Positions 57,591 to 64,000 of a stretch of DNA of 64,000 nt are shown here, in pieces. The stretch is from Tetraselmis striata (lineage: Eukaryota; Chlorophyta; Chlorodendrophyceae; Chlorodendrales; Chlorodendraceae). Under the pieces are notes generated by a model. That model saw only the letters and a list, made by a program, of their open reading frames with translations, searched no databases and was not told the origin of the DNA. The position numbers were made by a program, and so were the translations under genes. The first letter of the stretch is position 1. Each line of letters starts with the position of its first letter. The DNA is taken from positions 124,001-188,000 of the forward strand of contig VCJN01003611.1 in NCBI GenBank assembly GCA_006384855.1. The letters run 5' to 3'.

Positions 57591-58870
57591 TACACCTTCC
57601 CCCACAAATGGATCTTCGACTCTGGCGCTACCTCACACATGGTTTCGCAGTACGAGGACTACTCCGACTATCAGACCATACCGCGCCGATGGATCAGCGG
57701 CTTGGGCGCCTACGCTATGGGTACCGGTACAGTCCATATCAGCATGCGAGCCGTCAACGGCGATACATCCTGCAGCACCCTTCACAACGTTCTTCATGTG
57801 CATGATCTCGCTTCCCGCCCCAATAACGAGGTGCTTCGTCTCTTCAGTGCGCGGCAGGCGCAGGATGCCAATGCGGCTCTACAAATAGTCATGACAGCGC
57901 GCAACAACGCCATGCAGATCTCCGATGCCGTAACGATTCCCATCGAGAATGACGGGCGCTTATTTATCCTGCACAGTCACGTGCTCCGTCAGGGACGACG
58001 TCGACGTCATGGTAGTCCGGTGGAAGCTGCCACAGCCCTCCCCGCAACAACCTCCAGCGCATTACCATCACACAAAATGTTGTGGCATGCGCGCCTCGGT
58101 CACATCCACGAGCGCGCCATGCACCGAGTTACCAATGGGGGACCCAATGCCGACCTGCGTCATACCAGCCTTCCGTTCTGCAAGTCATGCGCAATCGTGA
58201 AATCCGCTGTGGCCCCGATGCCGCGCATTTGTCATAAGAAACCAACTGTGCCATTCTCTCTCGTTGGGAGCGACTTCTGGGAGCTGCGCACTCCTTCGCT
58301 GCAAGGCCACACGTACTGCTGTGGGTACGTCGACTACGCGACATCCTTGGTGTGCTTGTTCTTCTGCAATTCCCGACAATGTGCTACCGCTACTCTGCGT
58401 TCATTCACCACCATGGTGGTCAGCTACGGCCATTCGATCGCAGCATTGCGTCTGGACAACGATACAACCTTCCGCGGTCAAGCATATGTGTCTGCCTGCG
58501 ACGCCCTAACCATTCGCCGCACATATGCAGCACCATACAGCCAGTTCCAGAATGGGCTGATGGAGCGCACATGGCGCATCCTCAGCCAATGGACTCGTTG
58601 TATGCTGGACTACGCCAGCCTCCAACACACCTACTTGGAGTTCGCTATGTCCGTCGCAGCCTACATCTATAATCGCACCTTCCGCCGTGGAGTTCGTGGA
58701 ATTCCACTTCACCTCGTGATTGGCGCCATCCTAGACTTGCGCCATCTCCGTGTGTTTGGCTGTGATGCCTATGCGCACGTTCCCCGCAGTACCCGGCACA
58801 AAGCTGCCCCTTCCGCCCGCCAAGGTGTCTTCGTTGGATACTCCACAGACTCGCTCGCCGGCATGGCTTG
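57591..58870 (+). pseudogene. Copia protease and integrase
   Basis: In one frame: the retropepsin motif WIFDSGATSHMV (Asp at 57618), then the pre-integrase zinc region MLWHARLGHIHERAMH with FCKSCAIVKSA, then the integrase core. The catalytic D,D(35)E triad is visible: VGSDFWE (Asp 58272), LRLDNDTTF (Asp 58455) and NGLMERTWR (Glu 58563), with 60 and 35 residues between them. A frameshift at about 58860 separates the start of the C-terminal end (VYFPATRYVVASRSVTFDE in the +1 frame, up to a TGA at 59035). Confidence 0.85.
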
Positions 58871-59043
58871 TTTACTTTCCCGCCACGCGCTATGTTGTGG
58901 CCAGTCGATCCGTCACCTTCGATGAAACTGATCGCTCAACGCCCTGCACCCTGGAACACCCCGATCCATGGCCGTCTGCAGCCCCTCGGGAGGGGATGAC
59001 TAAAGAGTCAGGAGGGGCCACAACCGCCAAGACATGAGGGGCT

Positions 59044-61053
59044 GTGCCCCGAGCAGTATGTCCTACCTGCTCGTCATCAACTCACTCCATGGAACTCCCA
59101 CCAGCATGGAAGCCCACTCGCGCCTGCAACATGACAATGCGATCCGATGTCAGCGAATCCGACAGCTGCAGCGACAGCGACAGCGACAGCAACCCTATCG
59201 AGCACCACCGTGTACGCACTCCGCCCCCGCCTCAGCCGCCAGCAGCGCCACCAGCAGAAGGACCAACACCTCAGCCACCTACCCCAGCTATACCTCCCAG
59301 CACCCGCCCGCAGCCCCCAGCTCAGACAACCGCACCCCCCGACTCCGCTGCAAACCTCAACCGGCCGCAGCGCAGCAGACATGCCCCCGGCGTATACGAT
59401 CCCACCGATGGCAGCACCGTACCACGAGGGGTCACCTACGCAGCTGTGGTTCAAGAAGACTTCATCCGCAACATCGACCCGTGTGAATGGGTACTACTGG
59501 CGGGCGAAGCACCTGGCGACCCGCTGACCTACACGGAGGCCATGAACTCGTCTCTGGCTGCCTGGTGGCTGGAGGCAATGCACCATGAGTACAACTCGCT
59601 GGACTCAAGGCGCACGTGGGAGCTGGTGGTCCTGCCCGGTGGACGCAAGGCTGTCAAGTCCAAGTGGTTGTACAAGACCAAGCACAACTCGGATGGCACA
59701 ACTGCAAGATAAAAGGCTCGCGTGGTAGCTAAGGGGTTCTCACATGTCGAGGTCATCGACTACACCGACACCTTCGCACCCACCGTGAAGTTCACAACCC
59801 TGCGAGTCATTTTTCCCATTGCCGCCCACCATCGACTTCACATCGAACAGACCGATGTGGACTGCGCGTTCCTGTACGCGGATCTGAGCGAGGAGATATA
59901 CATGGAGCAGCCCCGCGGCTTTGAGCAGTATGGACCTAATGGCGAGAAGCTGGTGTGCAGACTAAGGAAGGCCGTTTACGGTCTAAAGCAAGCACCCCAC
60001 AACTGGCACAAGCTACTCAATGACTACATGACATCACAACACTGTCGACAACCGCGAACCGACCCTGGCGCCTACGTCTTCCGGAGCAGTGATGGCGGCA
60101 TTATGGGCATTATCGCAATCTACGTGGACGACATCATCATTGTCAGCAACTCGCGCCCGTGGATCGCCCACTTCAAGCAGGCACTCGGACAACGCTTTGA
60201 CATCAAAGAGTTGGGCACCTGCTCATGGCTTTTGGGCATGAAGGTGGAGCATAACCTGACAGCCGTCGTGATCAAGATTCATCAGTCCAAGTACATCCAT
60301 GACATACTGGAGCGCTTCGGTATGAGCGACTGCACCCCCGCACATGTCCCAAGTAATGGCAACGACCCGAGGGCGTCAACCGCACTGGATGACAGCGCCA
60401 CCACCACATACCGGAGCCTCGTTGGAGCACTGCTGTACGCAGCAGTTGCAACACGTCCTGACATCGCGGAGGCCGTCTGCCGCCTATGCCGATTCATGAC
60501 ATCAGCAACTCAGACACACATGGAAGATGCACGACACTGCCTCCGGTACCTGAAAGGAACTCATGACCGGGGACTGACTTTCGGAGGAGAATGCGAGTTT
60601 CGTCTTCATGGTTACAGCAATGCTAACTTCCCAACAATGTATCCCAGTCAGTGCAATTCGACCAGCGGTTATGTATTCTTTAATGCAGGAGCAACCGTCA
60701 GCTACCTATCCAAGCTTCAGCCATTGGTAGCACTCTCGACAACAGAGGCAGAATATATAGCGCTTTGTGGCATAGCCCAGGAGGCAATGTTCTTGAGGCA
60801 GATGCTATCAGAACTAGGATTCAGGCAGGACGGCGCAACAGCAATCGGAGAGGACAACCAGGCTTGTATTACAACAATCGCCACCAACGACGTGACCTCA
60901 GCCCCGACCAAGCACATGGACATCCGACTTCACTTCGTGCGAGATGCACAACGCTCTAAGAAAGTCAAGGTGTACTATGTGCCCACTGCTGATATGCTGG
61001 CTGACACCTTCAAACAAAGCCACTTGCGTCCCGCCAGCAGTTTGAGGCCTTGA
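59044..61053 (+). pseudogene. Copia reverse transcriptase and RNase H
   Basis: One frame interrupted only by TAA at 59710-59712. Before it: RTWELVVLPGGRKAVKSKWL. After it: KARVVAKGFSHVEVIDYTDT, IEQTDVDCAFLYADLSEEIY (first catalytic Asp), VYGLKQAPHNWHKLL and YVDDIIIVSNS (catalytic pair at 60121). RNase H follows with YSNANFPTM, STTEAEYIAL and KHMDIRLHFVRD. The first RNase H Asp (normally YSDAD) is Asn here. The TAA sits where related elements have the Tyr of Y-K-A-R-L-V. The N-terminal part, 59200-59400, is a proline-rich linker. Confidence 0.88.
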
Positions 61054-61103
61054 ACTCGCGCATCATGAACTACAATATTGTACCTGCAACCAGTGAGGAG
61101 GGG

Positions 61104-61568
61104 TGTTGACGAACACTGGTCGCAGCAGGTGATCAACTGGTCCACTGAAGTGTAAGTGAGCACATCTGGCTTATAGGCAAATAAGCCTGATGATACTATA
61201 TTCGTAATAGTGCAGTATAAATTACGGCTACTGCAGAAATGATGGAATGTAGTGGTACTATCAAGTGACATACACTGGACCTGCAGAGCAAGACAGGTGC
61301 GAGGCATGTGAAGACATGCCTCATATAACACTTGATCAAACACACCCAGATTTCTGACAGGTGTCCGACTGAGCGTGAATAGCCTTTTAGATATTGGAAC
61401 CAGATCAAGAGGCATGAGAAAAGGACAGATGAGCAAATGGAGCATGCCCCTAACAAGGGCATTCTGCAAATGAGAATATAATGGGACATTTCTCATCATT
61501 TGTAATTACAATATTTTGATCCCACAGACTCTGTCCCAACAGCAAGCTAGGAATTCTCCGAAACTCTA
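61104..61568 (+). repeat. 3' LTR of the Copia element
   Basis: Matches 53396-53864 with about 14 mismatches and one 4-base gap by eye. The polypurine tract GAGGAGGGG is directly upstream (61095-61103). Confidence 0.85.
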
Positions 61569-61773
61569 GACCCGCGTCCGCCGACCCGGGGCCCGGCGTC
61601 CTTCGACGGACGGGCGACGGTCGAACCACGGCGTCCGGCGTCCGGTTCACGCGGCGGGCTTGGCGTTTCGCTCCGTGCCCGCCCCGTAGACCTGACGGCC
61701 GGCCCGACCGGCGGGGCCGCGTGTGGGATGCGGGCCGCTTTTTGGCGGCGTGTAGTGCTGATCTTTTAATACA
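61569..61773. other. Short GC-rich spacer
   Basis: No gene or repeat recognised between the Copia LTR and the tandem duplication. Confidence 0.4.
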
Positions 61774-63304
61774 TTAAACTACTTCCATGAGCTGGCAGGT
61801 AGGCACTGGGCAGAGGGAGGCACAGCCAGTTTTGCCAAAGGACAAGTGTCGGTGAATTACATCGGCGCCGAGGCACGGCAAGACAACCAGGATGGGAGTG
61901 GAGGGTGGGTGTTGCGCAACCAACAGCAAAAGGGATGGACTGTGTCGAGTCCGTGTCCCGCCCAAATAGCCAGTGCTATCGAAGGGTCTAGAGCAGCTGC
62001 CACCAACCCTCCGGTGCCGGGAATGCCGGCGGCCGATGTACGAATCGGCGCAGGAAGATTCCGGAAATTTCCGGAGCATCGTGGCGCCGATTGCACACGG
62101 CCGACTAGGGTTGGCACCGCTATAGGATTGGGGCATCACTCGGTTGTCGTTTTCTAACCTCAGTTGATACTTAACAACGATTAAACTACTTCCATGAGCA
62201 GGTAGGCACTGGGCAGAGGGAGGCACAGCCAGTTTTGCCATGGAAGCCGAAGGCCACAGCGGCCTGACGGCGCGCGCTTCCCACGTGCCCGCTAGGCCGG
62301 TGTTTGAGAACAAGACAACGCACCGACGGATGCCCGGGCCGGCCACACGAGCGGCAGCTGTCTCCACGCTCCCTGTCCATCGCTTGTGCGCAAGCTGCGG
62401 ACGCTCCACTTGCCGAACAACGAGCACGGCTCGCGCGACGCATCGGAAGCGCCGCAGAGCCGATCGTGCAGGCGAACGCGGGACGCCAGGCTAACGCAAG
62501 GACCGCAGTGTCGCGACGACACGCGCAAGAAGATGCGATTCGGCCCCCTCTCCAACGTCTCCACCACGAGGCGCTCGAGTAGCGCTCCAGTGACGCGTCG
62601 CGCGCGATAAGGTGGCCAGTAATTTCAGAAGAAAGCTCCGGCGGCGCCACACGTCGGAAGCCGTAGTAAGAAACCGGCAGATCAGCGCACGACGCGCCGG
62701 GATGTCAGCAGGGTAACAACTCGGGTGTCGTCTCGCGCAAGGGTGACGGACTCCCGCCACGCCGAAGGCAAGCGGAGGTCGGAGGGATCCGGGCTGCAAG
62801 CACCATGGACGGCTGATACCACAGAGGTGTCGGACGTCACGCTGGCGGGCGAGCAACGCGGGGCCGGCGCGCGATGGGAAAAGCGCCAGCGTGCCACGCC
62901 ATACGGGCCGGCGCGGCTGGCACGCCCGCTCTGCGCGATTGGGCGGCCCATGAACAACCTAGCAGCGGAACGCCATCGCTGCGGAGGTTTAACGTGAACC
63001 GATGATGCCGAGCACACGGTCCCTCACGGCGCAAAGCACCGTGCGATTGTCTGTTGCGCAAGCAACAACAAAAGGGATGGACTGCGCCGAGTCCGTGTCC
63101 CGCCTAAATAGCCAGTGCTATCGAAGGGTCTAGAGGTGCTGTCACCAACCCTCCGGTGCCGGGGATGCCGGCGGCCGATGTACGAATCGGCGCAGGAAGA
63201 TTCCGAAAATTTCCGGAGCATCGTGGCGCCGATTGCACACGGCTGACTACGGCTGGCACCGCTATAGGATTGGGGCATCACTCGGTTGTCGTTTTCTAAC
63301 CTCA
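61774..63304. repeat. Tandem duplication A-B-A'-C-B' of a repeat element
   Basis: Block A (61774-61837) recurs as A' (62181-62240). Block B (61912-62162) recurs as B' (63054-63304), over 90% alike. The first unit has only about 75 bp between A and B; the second has about 810 bp (block C). So the first unit is an internally deleted form of the second, or the second carries an insertion. Confidence 0.8.
62186..62650 (-). pseudogene. Gag-like fragment with CCHC zinc knuckle in block C
   Basis: A 154-codon minus-strand frame holds CRSCGRPGHPSVRC at 62356-62315. This is an exact C-x2-C-x4-H-x4-C zinc knuckle, as in retroelement nucleocapsid proteins. The surrounding residues are basic. No reverse transcriptase is near, so this looks like the remains of a non-autonomous or truncated retroelement. 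Confidence 0.45.
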
Positions 63305-64000
63305 CCCCCGTCCTATCCTAACCAAATACCTGTAGCGATCCTGACTAATTTGGTAACCCGTACATTAAAAAGATCGTGGCCGTGGGATCCCTGATGACGT
63401 CAGTACTGGTTAATCGTACGGTCCATATCCCATAGTGATTTGAAAACCAAATCGCTATTTGGTCATCGCGGGTGTTCGGATTGGTGGTCAAATCACGAGG
63501 CTCCAGTAATTCGGACCTCGGCGAGTGACGAGATCACTCGCGTTTCCTATTTGGTCGCGTAACGGTCGGTACGTCAAAGAGGCTGGATGGACGGCGCACA
63601 GGCGCCCATCGTTCATCGCACGGCTCGCAGCTGTCGTGTGTAACGAACTCGCCGCCGCCCACGGGTGGCCCACCTGCGGCCCGCGCCCCACCCGTGGCAC
63701 ACCCACCAGTCCACCACCCGGCCGCCATTACCCGTCTACTGCGTGTTCGGCCGCCTACGTCGAGGCAACCGCCCCAACCCGAAAGTCAGTCAACGTTTCT
63801 CGCCTAGGGGCTATGGCTAGCGTACAGGAAGAGGACAGTCGCTTCGCTCTCATCCCAACCGATGACGACGAGGAACACACGGCGTCATGGCGGGCGGCGA
63901 GCAGTCGGACGCGCCCGCCGTGTGTGCGCCAGTCTGAGCGGCGCCATGGTAGTAGGCGGGTGCCACATATGTAGGCGGCGCAATGCGATATACCGTCAGT
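63305..64000. other. End of window, no supported gene
   Basis: A plus-strand frame at 63525-63974 includes an ATG at 63814 with an acidic start (MASVQEEDSRFALIPTDDDE). It could be the first part of a gene running past 63974, but nothing identifies it. Confidence 0.25.

Larger units (their letters stand above)
53396..61568 (+). mobile_element. Copia-type LTR retrotransposon carrying a DNA methyltransferase
   Basis: LTRs at 53396-53864 and 61104-61568 are about 97% identical by eye, both starting TGTTGACGAACACTGG. The polypurine tract GAGGAGGGG lies directly before the 3' LTR. Coding order: gag (54232-55750), unassigned region, cytosine-5 methyltransferase (about 56590-57590), protease (57618), integrase (58070-58870), reverse transcriptase (59560-60560) and RNase H (60600-61053). 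Integrase before RT defines the Copia order. Several frameshifts and stops make this copy inactive. I found no target duplication and no clear primer-binding site. Confidence 0.88.

Overview
This is nuclear DNA from a eukaryote, most likely a unicellular alga. The genes are split by many short GT-AG introns with fully consistent phases. Exons are GC-rich. The receptor has a Ser/Thr-Pro-rich stalk of the kind found in algal wall and surface glycoproteins. The repeats are algal-type LINE, Gypsy, Copia and DNA-transposon remains. A green (prasinophyte- or chlorophyte-like) alga is my best guess, but nothing here fixes the lineage. Organellar or bacterial origin is excluded by the introns.

Gene-bearing half (1-34300). 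Four spliced genes can be rebuilt exon by exon. An EF-hand protein with an N-myristoylation-type start (619-1725, +, 5 exons). An ATP-grasp ligase of the carnosine-synthase-like type (6716-2984, -, 12 exons). A one-thioredoxin-domain protein disulfide isomerase with an ERp29-type tail (14090-15893, +, 9 exons, with the CGHC active site split by an intron and completed in a 28-nt exon). A giant surface receptor of about 3170 residues (34287-17487, -, 18 exons): signal peptide, RCC1-like repeats, TP-rich stalk, Calx-beta repeats, cadherin-like repeats, cysteine-rich modules, about seven membrane spans and a long cytoplasmic tail. Its introns are AT-rich and several carry related 180-240 bp elements ending in TGCCGACGC / GCGTCGGCA. 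Many introns of these genes hold a run of 12-36 C on the sense strand. The stretches 6717-8100 and 9050-14090 hold only repeat debris and no gene I can support.

Transposon half (34700-64000). In order: a degenerate LINE with reverse transcriptase and a PD-(D/E)xK-like endonuclease (minus strand, 34859-about 39000); an 8.5 kb Gypsy-type LTR element (40294-48798) with 483-bp LTRs, a primer-binding-site candidate, a polypurine tract and a CCAT target duplication, whose reverse-transcriptase/integrase core is missing and in whose place sits a two-gene DNA-transposon-like cassette bounded by 13-bp inverted repeats (43294-47080); an unidentified acidic ORF (51071-51907) followed by a perfect 16-bp hairpin; a LINE fragment (52840-53262) related to another at 8113-8550; an 8.2 kb Copia element (53396-61568); and a partly deleted tandem duplication (61774-63304).

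The most notable system is the Copia element. Between gag and protease/integrase it encodes a cytosine-5 DNA methyltransferase domain (about 56590-57590), and the second half of that domain is in one open frame with protease and integrase. The copy is broken by frameshifts and stops, but the domain order gag - methyltransferase - protease - integrase - RT - RNase H is readable. It suggests a retroelement that carried its own DNA-methylation enzyme.
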